Assembly (NCBI GenBank): GCA_944324835.1
Contig: CALUXV010000019.1
Location: 1 to 33,503 of the forward strand
DNA from: Candidatus Gastranaerophilales bacterium
Lineage (GTDB): Bacteria; Cyanobacteriota; Vampirovibrionia; Gastranaerophilales; Gastranaerophilaceae
Direction: 5' to 3'
Length of the DNA stretch: 33,503 nucleotides
Shown here: one piece after another, positions 1-8,017 of the stretch
Layout of the letters: every line of letters begins with the position of its first letter
How positions within the stretch are numbered: position 1 is the stretch's first letter
Program-made: the position numbers and the translations under genes
The notes under the pieces: generated by a model
Database searches by the model: none
Told to the model about the DNA's origin: nothing
Seen by the model: only the letters and a program-made list of their open reading frames with translations

Positions 1-1
1 A

Positions 2-1300
2 ATGCAAATAACAGTAATAGGAACAGGATATGTAGGATTAGTAGCAGGAGCCTGCCTTGCAGATATGGGAAATGACGTTATCTGTATAGATAATAATATA
101 GAAAAATTGGAACAACTAAAAAACAGTATTATTCCAATCTATGAACCGGGACTTGAAGAACTTGTAAAATCAAATGTTATGGAAGACAGGCTAAAATTCT
201 CATCTGATATTGATTCTGCTGTTAAACAATCCCAAGTTTGTTTCATTGCTGTCGGAACTCCGCAGGGAGAAGACGGTTCCGCAGATTTACAATATGTATT
301 CCAAGTTGCAGAATCAATTGCAAAATCAATGAACGGGTACAAAGTAATCGTTGATAAATCAACTGTTCCTGTCGGTACTGCAGAAAAAGTTACAGAAATC
401 ATAAAAGAAAATACAACACACCCATTTGATGTCGTATCTAACCCGGAATTCTTGAAACAAGGGAATGCGGTAGATGATTTTTTACATCCTGATAGAGTTA
501 TTATCGGTTCAAATTCTGACAAAGCAACTCTTATTATGCAGGAAATTTATTCTCCGTTCTTTAGAACCGGAAACAGAGTCATTGTAATGGATGTAAAATC
601 AGCAGAGATGACAAAATATGCTGCAAATTCTTTCCTTGCAACAAAAATCTCATTTATGAACGAGATTGCAAATCTATGCGAAAAAGTCGGAGCAGATGCG
701 GAAATGGTTCGTGTAGGGATTTCAACAGATTCCCGTATCGGAAACAAATTCCTGTTCCCGGGACTTGGTTATGGCGGAAGTTGCTTCCCGAAAGATGTAA
801 AAGCTCTTATCAAAACAGGACTTGAAAACGGTATGGATATGAGTATTATCTCTGCAGCCGATAATATCAATAAAAAACAGAGAAAAATATTTATAGAAAA
901 AATTACAAAACGATTTGGAACTGATTTATCCGGAAAAACTTTTGCAGTATGGGGGCTGGCATTTAAACCTAAAACTAACGATATGAGAGAAGCCCCTGCA
1001 ATTACAATAATCAATGCATTACTTGATATGGGAGCAAAAGTTAAATGCTTTGACCCGAAAGCAATGGAGAGTGCAAAAGTTATTTTCAAAGATAGAATTA
1101 CATACTCAAAAAATGCGTACGATACCATTGAAAATGTGGATGCTCTTTTACTTCTGACGGAGTGGAACGAATTCAGACGTCCGGATTTTGAAAGAATAAA
1201 ATCTCTGATGAAAACACCGATTATATTTGACGGCAGAAACCAATATAATTCCGTAAGACTGGAAGAAAAAGGTTTTGAATATTTTCAAGTAGGGAAATAA
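2..1300 (+). CDS. ugd: UDP-glucose 6-dehydrogenase
   Basis: Oxidises UDP-glucose to UDP-glucuronate with two NAD+, supplying acidic sugar for cell-surface polysaccharide in the cytoplasm. The 432-residue length is normal for the family. The N-terminal Rossmann motif GTGYVGLVAGACLA is at residues 7-20, the substrate loop NPEFLKQG is near 147-154, and the catalytic cysteine is C261 in GYGGSCFPKD. The C-terminal domain has the usual WGLAFKPKTNDMREAPA segment. The ATG is the second base of the window, so any ribosome site is outside it, but the protein starts where family members start and appears complete. The nearby methyltransferase and glycosyltransferase suggest a glycan cluster. Identification is firm; a UDP-mannose/ManNAc dehydrogenase is less likely given the fit to the UDP-glucose group. 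Confidence 0.94.
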   Translation: MQITVIGTGYVGLVAGACLADMGNDVICIDNNIEKLEQLKNSIIPIYEPGLEELVKSNVMEDRLKFSSDIDSAVKQSQVCFIAVGTPQGEDGSADLQYVFQVAESIAKSMNGYKVIVDKSTVPVGTAEKVTEIIKENTTHPFDVVSNPEFLKQGNAVDDFLHPDRVIIGSNSDKATLIMQEIYSPFFRTGNRVIVMDVKSAEMTKYAANSFLATKISFMNEIANLCEKVGADAEMVRVGISTDSRIGNKFLFPGLGYGGSCFPKDVKALIKTGLENGMDMSIISAADNINKKQRKIFIEKITKRFGTDLSGKTFAVWGLAFKPKTNDMREAPAITIINALLDMGAKVKCFDPKAMESAKVIFKDRITYSKNAYDTIENVDALLLLTEWNEFRRPDFERIKSLMKTPIIFDGRNQYNSVRLEEKGFEYFQVGK

Positions 1301-1315
1301 TAAAACTCAAACTTT

Positions 1316-1341
1316 CATAACACAATAGATATTGTGTTATG
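1316..1341. repeat. perfect 12-bp inverted repeat after ugd
   Basis: CATAACACAATA and TATTGTGTTATG form a perfect 12-bp inverted repeat around a 2-base centre (GA), starting 15 bases after the ugd stop codon. There is no following T-tract, so it does not look like a standard intrinsic terminator. It could be a symmetric protein-binding site or an mRNA-stabilising hairpin. Confidence 0.7.
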
Positions 1342-1344
1342 TTA

Positions 1345-1411
1345 AGTGATTGAGTGATTAAGTGACTAAGTGATTAGGCAAGTGATTAGTGACTAGTGAG
1401 GAGTGAGGAGA
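1345..1411. repeat. short degenerate tandem repeats (AGTGATTA-like)
   Basis: A run of imperfect 8-base units, AGTGATTG, AGTGATTA, AGTGACTA, AGTGATTA, followed by more diverged GTGATTAGTGACTAGTGAGG units. It has no coding character. It lies between the palindrome after ugd and the REP-like cluster. Confidence 0.7.
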
Positions 1412-1466
1412 CGTTATAATCAAGTATTCACACTGGTAAGAACCTGAAGGGGTAAATGGATTTTTT

Positions 1467-1697
1467 GTCATTACGAACGAAATGAAGTAATCTTTTATAA
1501 GAATAGATTACTTTGCTATCGCTCGCAATGACTGCTTTTTCGTCATTCTGAGCGAATGCGAAGAATCTCTTTAAACAAGTGATTAAGAAATTCTGGTGCG
1601 AACGACAATGCGGTCCTTCACATTCGTTCAGGACGACGTGAATAAAATCAATAAATTCAGGTTGACAAAATTCTTCGTACTCTTCACGGAGTGAACC
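1467..1697. repeat. cluster of REP-like palindromic intergenic repeats
   Basis: Several elements resembling widespread bacterial palindromic repeats sit side by side. 1467-1493 (GTCATTACGAACGAAATGAA...) and 1505-1532 (ending CGCTCGCAATGAC) form a long imperfect inverted repeat. 1541-1566 carries the GTCATTCTGAGCGAATGCG type. 1610-1637 read on the minus strand gives GTCGTCCTGAACGAATGTG. 1666-1697 holds a degraded inverse copy. The minus-strand reading frame across this region is an artefact of the repeats. The rest of the 1301-1873 gap holds only the two features listed before this one and a promoter. Confidence 0.75.
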
Positions 1698-1822
1698 ATC
1701 AATGTTAACGAAACAATATTTAAGCGATGAACAAATAAAAACTTTACCATTCAATGATATAAACTTGTGTATTGATTATTTGCATAACATGAAATTAAAT
1801 ATCATATAATTTATTTACAAAA

Positions 1823-1851
1823 TTGTATATACATTAATTTTAATGTAAAAT
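1823..1851 (+). promoter_or_regulatory. predicted sigma70-type promoter for the FkbM/GT2 pair
   Basis: TTGTAT (1823-1828), a 17-base spacer, then TAAAAT (1846-1851). The predicted start of transcription is about 15 bases before the start codon, just upstream of the AAAAAAGGA ribosome site. The spacer contains the small inverted repeat ACATTA/TAATGT (1831-1846), a possible operator. Not experimentally supported. Confidence 0.45.
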
Positions 1852-1873
1852 ACTTAAAAAAGGATATAAATTA

Positions 1874-2890
1874 ATGGAAATAAAGATTGAGCAAGAAAAT
1901 CTATCAATAACACTCAATAAAACAAAACTAAACTTTCAACTAAATAAAGATTATAATTTTTATCTTTTTAAATTTAATTTTTGTATGAAAAATACGGAAT
2001 TATATCTCAGAATTAAATTACCGCTATTTAATTTTAAAATAAAATTAACTGATATCGTTATATTTTACTGGCAAGATATTTTTAATGATTATATTAATAA
2101 AAATAATATAGAAACAAAACTTGAAATCCTAAAACAAAATCTTGACGAAATATCAATTGATTATATTAACAAATTTATTGAACTAATTCATCACTGGAAT
2201 CATCCATACAATAATATGTGGACAGATGAAGATAAAAAAATTAACAAAACATATAATAAATATAAGAAAATATTTAAACAACCGTTTCCAAATATTTTAA
2301 CAATCAATCCATATATTTATCATAATAAATATGGATTAAAAGATTTACCACAAAATATTTTGGACAAAATCAACGGAAACATTATAATAGATGGCGGCGG
2401 TTTTAACGGTGATACCGCAGTTATGTTCCATGAAATTTTTCCGGATTCTGAAATTAATATTTTTGAACCTTTATCTGTCAATATAAATAAAATCAATGAA
2501 ATTATAAAAACAGGTAATTTTAATGACAAAATTATTCCAATCCATAAAGGACTATCAGATAAAGTACAAAAAACAGAAATAACTTTTAATGACACCGAAA
2601 TAGTTGATTTGATACCAATTGACCAATACTATAACCAATCTTCTAAAAAAATCGGACTGATTAAGTTAGATACAGAAGGGTATGAAACACTAATTATTAA
2701 TGGAGCATTAGATACTATCAAAAAAGATAAACCGGTTCTTGCAATTGCAATATACCATACTCCGGAAGATTTCTTTGAACTCAAGTCGAAAATTGAAGCA
2801 TTGAATTTAGGTTACAAATTTATGATAAGAAGAAGTGAAGCAATCCTTCCGCAGGCAGATTTAGTTTTAATATGCTACGCAGAAAAGTAA
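1874..2890 (+). CDS. FkbM-family SAM-dependent methyltransferase
   Basis: Probably O-methylates a sugar or other group of a surface glycan in the cytoplasm. The C-terminal half (about residues 168-336) is a Methyltransf_21 (FkbM) domain. It has SAM motif I DGGGFNGDTA at 173-182, FEP at 197-199 where the ribose-binding acidic residue is expected, and LIKLDTEGYE near 263-272. The first 165 residues are rich in Asn, Lys and Ile and match nothing I recognise. The gene is visibly more AT-rich than ugd, which could mean recent acquisition. The ribosome site AAAAAAGGA precedes the ATG by about 9 bases. It is followed after 25 bases by a glycosyltransferase in the same direction, suggesting a two-gene unit. 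The substrate cannot be told. Confidence 0.85.
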   Translation: MEIKIEQENLSITLNKTKLNFQLNKDYNFYLFKFNFCMKNTELYLRIKLPLFNFKIKLTDIVIFYWQDIFNDYINKNNIETKLEILKQNLDEISIDYINKFIELIHHWNHPYNNMWTDEDKKINKTYNKYKKIFKQPFPNILTINPYIYHNKYGLKDLPQNILDKINGNIIIDGGGFNGDTAVMFHEIFPDSEINIFEPLSVNINKINEIIKTGNFNDKIIPIHKGLSDKVQKTEITFNDTEIVDLIPIDQYYNQSSKKIGLIKLDTEGYETLIINGALDTIKKDKPVLAIAIYHTPEDFFELKSKIEALNLGYKFMIRRSEAILPQADLVLICYAEK

Positions 2891-2915
2891 AATAAATAAC
2901 AGAAAGAAAGCAGCC

Positions 2916-3686
2916 ATGAAAAAACTTACAGCAATAATACCGACATTATTAAAAGATGAAAACTTATTAAACGAATTAATATGTTCACTAAGTTCTGATA
3001 ACACTGTTCAAGAAATTATTATAATCAATAACAACGCAGATAAACAGTTCAATTATGAGAACCCAAAAGTTAAAATAATTTCTAAAGGACAAAATCTCTT
3101 TGTTAATCCTAGCTGGAATTTAGGTGTTAAAGAAGCAAAATGCGAGTATATTGCACTTGTCAATGATGATATAAAAATCCCTGATAACCTTTGTTCTGCC
3201 GTTTTAAATCTATTTGATGATAACACAGGGATTGTGGGTGCGGATACAAAAAATGTTATCAACACAAGAAATGAAAATAATGAAGTTATAATAGATGTTT
3301 CTGATAAAAATATTGAACTGTCTGATAATATAACTCTTAATCCAATAACCTTCAGACCTGCTGACTTTGGAATTTTCATGGTCTTTAAAAAAGAAAATTA
3401 TAAACCTATACCGGAAGAATTGAAAATATATTTTGGTGATGACTGGATTATTCACTGGGCTCAAAAAATGAAAAAAACTAACTATGTTTTTTCAAATCAA
3501 ACTATTTATCATCTGGGTTCTTTATCTTCAAGCCATTTTTCTGATTGGGCTAAAAAAGAAAGTAAAATCTACAAAAAATATATTTACCCGCCATATAAAA
3601 AAATATTTTCAACCTATGAAACTTGGACACATAAAGGATTATTTATTCTGGGAATGAATATTGGAATAAGGAAAAAAATAAATTAA
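2916..3686 (+). CDS. family 2 (GT-A) glycosyltransferase
   Basis: Predicted to transfer a nucleotide-activated sugar to a lipid- or glycan-linked acceptor at the cytoplasmic face. The 256 residues match a short GT2 fold. The N-terminal strand is LTAIIPTLL, the nucleotide-binding segment is EIIIINNN near 33-40, the conserved NPSWNLG helix start is at 64-70, and the metal-binding NDD is at 83-85. A later FGDDWIIHWAQ stretch near 171-181 may supply the catalytic acid. No membrane segment is visible. It lies 25 bases after the FkbM gene and before a strong terminator, so the two are probably co-transcribed. The sugar and acceptor are unknown. Confidence 0.85.
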   Translation: MKKLTAIIPTLLKDENLLNELICSLSSDNTVQEIIIINNNADKQFNYENPKVKIISKGQNLFVNPSWNLGVKEAKCEYIALVNDDIKIPDNLCSAVLNLFDDNTGIVGADTKNVINTRNENNEVIIDVSDKNIELSDNITLNPITFRPADFGIFMVFKKENYKPIPEELKIYFGDDWIIHWAQKMKKTNYVFSNQTIYHLGSLSSSHFSDWAKKESKIYKKYIYPPYKKIFSTYETWTHKGLFILGMNIGIRKKIN

Positions 3687-3725
3687 ATATAATAATTTAT
3701 ATATGCATCTTAAACAAATATAATA

Positions 3726-3761
3726 AAAGCCGCCGGCATTAATTAAAATACCGGCGGCTTT
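3726..3761. terminator. bidirectional intrinsic terminator
   Basis: AAAGCCGCCGG (3726-3736) pairs with CCGGCGGCTTT (3751-3761) around a 14-base loop, in an otherwise AT-rich gap. Read on the minus strand it is followed by TTTTATTATATTT, so it should end the phosphorylase-like transcript. On the plus strand it ends the GT2 transcript with a weaker T-tract. Confidence 0.9.
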
Positions 3762-3778
3762 AGTCTGTTATTTATGGT

Positions 3779-5467
3779 TTATTTTATGTTTGAGAAAGTC
3801 CAAGCATCAAATGTAGGTGCTTCAGATATATTTAATTCTTTCTTCTTTTCACCTGCACAGTCTTCATGAGCGATTGGTTTATACAATCTGTTGTAGTATT
3901 CAATAACCATTCTATCAGAATTGAAGTAAGCTTCTGCTGTTCTGATAGCTTGACGCATCATTCTAGCCCATTCAGGTTTGTTATTGTAGTATGTAGGAAT
4001 AATTTGATCTTCGATAATACTCATAATGCATTCGTGATCTTTCCAATGACGTTCTTCCCAAGGCATATCGTCATCCAATCCTTCATACTCTACAGTGTAA
4101 CCGTTGATACCGTTGAATGTACCTTCAACAGTCCAACCATCAAAGATTGATAAGTGTAATGCACCGTTAGCGTTTGCAGACATGCCAGATGTACCTGAAG
4201 CCTCAAACGGTCTTAATGGTGTATTCAACCAGATATCTGAACCACGTTTTAACATACCTGAAAGTTTAAGTTCATAACCAGGTAACACTACAACATTCTT
4301 TAATGTATGAGAACGGTTCAATAATTTATTGAACATTTCTTTACCCATAACATCATCCGGATGGAATTTGCCGGCAAAAATGATTTGGATTTTGTTTTCG
4401 TTCAATAATTTTTCAATTCTTTCCTTGTTCATAAGGATTAACCAAGCACGTTTGTAATCTGCAAATCTTCTTGCCCAGGTAATTGTTAATACGTTAGGAT
4501 CAAATCTCTTACCTGCAACGTTTGCAATGTACTTGAATAATTTTCTTTTCATTTCTAGTTTTGCATTTAATAATTCTTCATCAGATGCATCACCTGACAT
4601 TCTCTTATCTTGCCAGTAATGTAAGTTAACAGCATTGGTAATTGCTCTGATTGGACATCTGCCGTCAACCCATTCCCACATCTTGTTTGCAACAAGACCG
4701 TGTAATTGAGATACTGCGTTAGCAATTCTTGACATTCTTAATGCAGCAACTGTTAATGAGAAGTTTTCTCCGCCTAATTGTACAGCTTTTTCTCTTGAAC
4801 AACCAGAGAAGAATCCACCTTCCATTAATGTGTCTACCCAGTGTACTTCGTTACCTGCTGCAACAGGTGTGTGGGTTGTAAATACGGTTTTCTTTTTAAC
4901 TTCATCCAAGTTGCCGTTGTATTGTCTTAATAATTCAAAAGCTGCAGGAAGTGCGTGACCTTCGTTCATGTGGATTACATCAAAATTGTAACCTACTTTT
5001 TGAAGAACTCTTACACCAGCAATACCTAAAATTGTTTCTTGAGCAATTCTGATTCTTTCATCACCGTCATATAATCTGTGAGAAATTCTCTTAGCCCATT
5101 CACTGTTTCCTTCAATATCTGTTGTTAAAAGATATACAGGGCAAGCTCCGAATAATTCAGGTTCTACTCTGTATGCTTTTACTTTAACTTTTTCGCCAAA
5201 AGTATCTACTTCTACTGTAACACCTATATCAGTTAAGAAATCATAATACTTTCTGATATATGCTACTTCTACTTGTCCTGAATGGTCAATTCTTTGGTCA
5301 TAATAACCGTAAGACCATAACATTGTTACACCAACCATTGGCATTTGTAAGTATCCTGCAGATAACATGTGTGAACCTGCTAAGAAACCTAAACCGCCTG
5401 AATAAGTTGCTAATGATTGGTCCAGTGCAATTTCCATAGAAAAATACGCTACATTTGGTAATGACAT
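3779..5467 (-). CDS. alpha-glucan (glycogen) phosphorylase-like protein lacking the PLP lysine
   Basis: Belongs by sequence to the short alpha-glucan phosphorylase family (GT35, AgpA/MalP-like). The protein opens directly at AYFSMEIALDQSLATYSGGLG, so it lacks the N-terminal extension seen in larger members (562 residues against roughly 700-850). It keeps TTHTPVAAGNE near 198-208, ARRFADYKRAW, which holds the phosphate-contacting Arg and Lys, and the FEASGTSGM loop. In that loop the residue that normally forms the Schiff base with pyridoxal phosphate, the Lys in the usual GTSxMK, is Ser430 (codon TCT, 4178-4180), so classic PLP-dependent phosphorolysis is doubtful. It may be a non-PLP glycosyltransferase or a glucan-binding protein. 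AAAAGGA lies upstream of the ATG. It has its own promoter and terminator. Confidence 0.8.
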   Translation of the reverse strand: MSLPNVAYFSMEIALDQSLATYSGGLGFLAGSHMLSAGYLQMPMVGVTMLWSYGYYDQRIDHSGQVEVAYIRKYYDFLTDIGVTVEVDTFGEKVKVKAYRVEPELFGACPVYLLTTDIEGNSEWAKRISHRLYDGDERIRIAQETILGIAGVRVLQKVGYNFDVIHMNEGHALPAAFELLRQYNGNLDEVKKKTVFTTHTPVAAGNEVHWVDTLMEGGFFSGCSREKAVQLGGENFSLTVAALRMSRIANAVSQLHGLVANKMWEWVDGRCPIRAITNAVNLHYWQDKRMSGDASDEELLNAKLEMKRKLFKYIANVAGKRFDPNVLTITWARRFADYKRAWLILMNKERIEKLLNENKIQIIFAGKFHPDDVMGKEMFNKLLNRSHTLKNVVVLPGYELKLSGMLKRGSDIWLNTPLRPFEASGTSGMSANANGALHLSIFDGWTVEGTFNGINGYTVEYEGLDDDMPWEERHWKDHECIMSIIEDQIIPTYYNNKPEWARMMRQAIRTAEAYFNSDRMVIEYYNRLYKPIAHEDCAGEKKKELNISEAPTFDAWTFSNIK

Positions 5468-5537
5468 AACTTATATCCTTTTTATTGTGTGTAAACTAAA
5501 GACATCGAATCTGAAATTTAATTTTCGAGTCTTATTA

Positions 5538-5566
5538 AATATACCAACAACATATCACTAAATCAA
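5538..5566 (-). promoter_or_regulatory. predicted promoter of the phosphorylase-like gene
   Basis: Read on the minus strand: TTGATT (5566-5561), a 17-base spacer, TATATT (5543-5538). This gives a leader of roughly 64 bases before the ATG at 5467. Together with the 209-base gap to the GT9 gene it suggests independent transcription. Confidence 0.5.
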
Positions 5567-5577
5567 TCCTTTTACAA

Positions 5578-5606
5578 AAGTCGGTGTTACAATAAAACCG
5601 ATACTT
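5578..5606 (-). terminator. weak imperfect hairpin after the GT9 gene
   Basis: On the minus strand AAGTATCGGT pairs imperfectly with ACCGACTT about 70 bases past the GT9 stop. The downstream T-content is modest (TTGTAAA), so it is only a possible terminator of the def-fmt-aroH-GT9 transcript. Confidence 0.25.
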
Positions 5607-5676
5607 TCCCCGAAAATTTGATGAAATAAGAGTTTCAAGGTATTAAAATTTCTTTAAAAAAATTAATACTTTAGGA

Positions 5677-6666
5677 TTAATTCTTTAAAATTATTTTTAC
5701 AATGTCATGAAAATCATATTTAAGGCATGGTAATTCCATGCATGAAATTGGTCTTTTTTCCCAAAGACAAGGCCTGTCAGGACAATTACAATTATTTTTC
5801 AGAGCCATAACATTTTCATTTTGCGGAATAAGTTTTTTATCGTCAGTAGGGCCGAAAAATGCGTAAGTTTTGACTCCCAGAGCTACTGCAATATGTAAAG
5901 GAGCAGAATCAGAACAAACAAATTTTTCTGCAGAAGATATAAGTTCTGCAAGTTCAGTCAAATTTGAAGTTGCTCCATATAAATTTTCATAATCTTTATA
6001 CTTAGTATATTCTTCTATCTCTCTGATACATTCTGCATCATCAGGGCCGCCTGCAATCATAACGTGCTTACCTGCTTCTTGAAGTAAATCAACTAATTGT
6101 GCCCATTCATACCCGTTTATTGTTTTAATAATTCCTTTTATACGACTCATTCGACTTACGCCGGGATGGATTAATACCGAATTAGGGATTTTTTGTTTTA
6201 TATTAACATCAATAATAGGAAGTTCTGTTACTTGATTAGTAAGAGGTTTAACCAAATCATGATACATTTTTGCAGCATACTGTTTTTTATTTAACGGAAC
6301 TGTATCCGTTAATAATGTCCGGCTTAAACTTCCTGTATCAAATCCAACACGTCTGTTAATAAGAGTTGCGGCAGAAATAACACTCATCATTTGGTTTCCG
6401 CCGGAGGTTATTATTACGTCATAATTTCCGAACATTGCTTTAAAAATAAACTTTGTAAGTTCAATATACTTATTTTTTGTTTTAATATCGACAAGCATAA
6501 CTTCATCAATAATATCAGACAAATCCTGTATCCCTTTCGCACGGGATTCAAGAGCCAGAGTAATATGCGAATTAGGAAATTCTTTTTTTAATGACCATAA
6601 AGCAGGCAAAAATAATATCTCATCGCCTATTCCGCCAAAATTTACGGCAAGTATTCTTTCAATCAT
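5677..6666 (-). CDS. GT9 family glycosyltransferase (ADP-heptose:LPS heptosyltransferase-like)
   Basis: Family GT9 enzymes add heptose (or related sugars) to the lipopolysaccharide core on the cytoplasmic face of the inner membrane. The 329-residue protein has the typical N-terminus ILAVNFGGIGDEILFLPALW with the GGxGD loop, the mid-protein SVLIHPGVS segment, and the C-terminal donor-binding stretch FVCSDSAPLHIAVALG followed by FFGPTD. A Cys-rich tail (NNCNCPDRPCLW, then further Cys) is common in the family. AGAGGT precedes the ATG at good spacing. It follows aroH by 56 bases on the same strand and may end the def operon. The exact sugar is unknown; the family call is secure and agrees with a diderm envelope. 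Confidence 0.87.
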   Translation of the reverse strand: MIERILAVNFGGIGDEILFLPALWSLKKEFPNSHITLALESRAKGIQDLSDIIDEVMLVDIKTKNKYIELTKFIFKAMFGNYDVIITSGGNQMMSVISAATLINRRVGFDTGSLSRTLLTDTVPLNKKQYAAKMYHDLVKPLTNQVTELPIIDVNIKQKIPNSVLIHPGVSRMSRIKGIIKTINGYEWAQLVDLLQEAGKHVMIAGGPDDAECIREIEEYTKYKDYENLYGATSNLTELAELISSAEKFVCSDSAPLHIAVALGVKTYAFFGPTDDKKLIPQNENVMALKNNCNCPDRPCLWEKRPISCMELPCLKYDFHDIVKIILKN

Positions 6667-6722
6667 TTTTATACCTCTATTGAATATTATTATAATATAA
6701 AAATTCTGTTTATTTATAGAAC

Positions 6723-7073
6723 TTATTTTCTTAAATTTAAAGCTCCTTTAAGGTATACAAATTCCGGTTTAAAACCTTCTTCAACATTTACAACAATTAA
6801 AATTCTAAGACATTTATTTAATGAATTTGGGACATCCAACTCATGAAAACACATCATAGCAACATCATCCCAGCCAAAATCCAGTCTTGCGAATTTTGCA
6901 GGAAACTCTGCATTCAAATCATTAGTCATAGTAAATATTACATGAGATATATTTTCTTTCTTGATATTATTTTTTTTTATTAATTCATCAAGGAGTTCTA
7001 ACGTTGCGGACTTTATAGCGTCTTTTGTATTATCATCAACAGTAATAGCACCCCTTATACCTTTGCTTATCAT
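6723..7073 (-). CDS. aroH: monofunctional chorismate mutase (AroH type)
   Basis: Converts chorismate to prephenate for phenylalanine and tyrosine synthesis. The 116 residues align with the trimeric Bacillus subtilis AroH, and the catalytic residues appear at the same numbers: R7 (GIRGAI), R63, C75, E78 (FHELDV) and R90 (KCLRILI), plus a tyrosine at 107 (FVYLKGA). The start ATG overlaps the fmt stop by four bases (ATGA at 7070-7073), so translation is coupled to fmt. This location beside the translation-initiation genes def and fmt is unusual for an aromatic amino acid gene. No signal peptide is seen, so it is cytoplasmic rather than the secreted AroQ kind. Confidence 0.92.
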   Translation of the reverse strand: MISKGIRGAITVDDNTKDAIKSATLELLDELIKKNNIKKENISHVIFTMTNDLNAEFPAKFARLDFGWDDVAMMCFHELDVPNSLNKCLRILIVVNVEEGFKPEFVYLKGALNLRK

Positions 7074-8017
7074 AGATGATTAACCCCCTGAACGCCATGG
7101 AACCAGTCAATAGCATTCATTTCACCTTTTCCTTCCGGTTTTACAGTCAGAAGCTTTAATATTCCATCTCCGGTTAAAACTTCTATACCGTCTTTTAACT
7201 TTCCAACAACGGTTCCCGGCACAAAATCTGCATAATACGATTCCGGCTGTCTTTTTTCTACAACTTCAGTTTTTAAAACTTTTATCATTTTGTTGTTTAA
7301 ATTAAAGAAAGCAGACGGACAACGATAAACCCCTCTTACAAGATTATGGATATCTTTTGCAGATTTACTCCAATCAATCTTACATTCTTCTTTTTTTAAT
7401 TTATTTGCAATACACACACCATTTTCACATTGAGGAACCGGACAAAGCTTATTTTCGTATATCCCGATTAAAGTTTCTTCCAAAAGCTTTGGTGATTCTT
7501 CAGAGATTTTGTTATATAAATCTTCACAGGTCATATCATCAGGAATTTTTATCGGCAATTTTATACAAATATCACCGGAATCAAGCGCCAATTCAGTAAT
7601 CATTGTACAAATCCCTGTTTCTTTTTCACCATCAATTATTACTCTTTGAATCGGATTTGCACCTCTGTATTTGGGTAATAATGAGGCATGAAGGTTTATT
7701 GTTTCATATTTTGGGATATCAAGAACCTCTTGAGATAATATTTGCCCAAAAGCAAATGTCACAAAAAAATCCGGCTCAAATTTTCTTAAGGCATCCATTA
7801 TTTCAGGTTCTTTTCTGATTGATTTAGGTTGAAATACAGGAATATTATTATCAACCGCAAATTTTTTTATAGGAGACATCGTTATTTTATGCCCTCTTCC
7901 GGATGGTTTATCAGGCTGAGTAACAACAGCTTGAACATTTATTTTGTCAGATAAAAATAAATATTCTAAAGATTTCAGTCCGATATCAGGAGTACCAAAG
8001 AAAACAATGTTAATCAT
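7070..8017 (-). CDS. fmt: methionyl-tRNA formyltransferase
   Basis: Formylates Met-tRNA(fMet) for translation initiation using 10-formyl-tetrahydrofolate. The 315-residue protein starts with IVFFGTPDIG. The formyltransferase signature is at residues 108-120: N108 and H110, then SLLPKYRGA. Catalytic D146 is in ALDSGDI. The C-terminal OB-like tRNA-binding domain (about 205-310) contains GVYRCPSAFF and the terminal GxL/VKPEGK stretch. The start codon directly abuts the def stop (8018-8020) and the stop overlaps aroH. The def-fmt pair is one of the most conserved bacterial gene pairs, so the identification is firm. Confidence 0.96.
   Translation of the reverse strand: MINIVFFGTPDIGLKSLEYLFLSDKINVQAVVTQPDKPSGRGHKITMSPIKKFAVDNNIPVFQPKSIRKEPEIMDALRKFEPDFFVTFAFGQILSQEVLDIPKYETINLHASLLPKYRGANPIQRVIIDGEKETGICTMITELALDSGDICIKLPIKIPDDMTCEDLYNKISEESPKLLEETLIGIYENKLCPVPQCENGVCIANKLKKEECKIDWSKSAKDIHNLVRGVYRCPSAFFNLNNKMIKVLKTEVVEKRQPESYYADFVPGTVVGKLKDGIEVLTGDGILKLLTVKPEGKGEMNAIDWFHGVQGVNHL

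Noticed and set aside
1316-1341. Intrinsic terminator of ugd
   Set aside because: The stem is all AT-rich and lacks a T-tract on either side, so it was listed as an inverted repeat only.
1428-1754. Minus-strand open frame of 108 codons between ugd and the FkbM gene
   Set aside because: It runs across the palindromic REP-like repeats and its residues (RFFAFAQNDE, LLHFVRNDK) are the usual translation of such repeats. It has no ribosome site and no family.
1702-1809. Short + strand frame of 35 codons (MLTKQYLSDEQIKTL...)
   Set aside because: It reads protein-like, but it is very short, begins beside a degraded repeat and has no ribosome site. It may be a gene fragment; too little to support.
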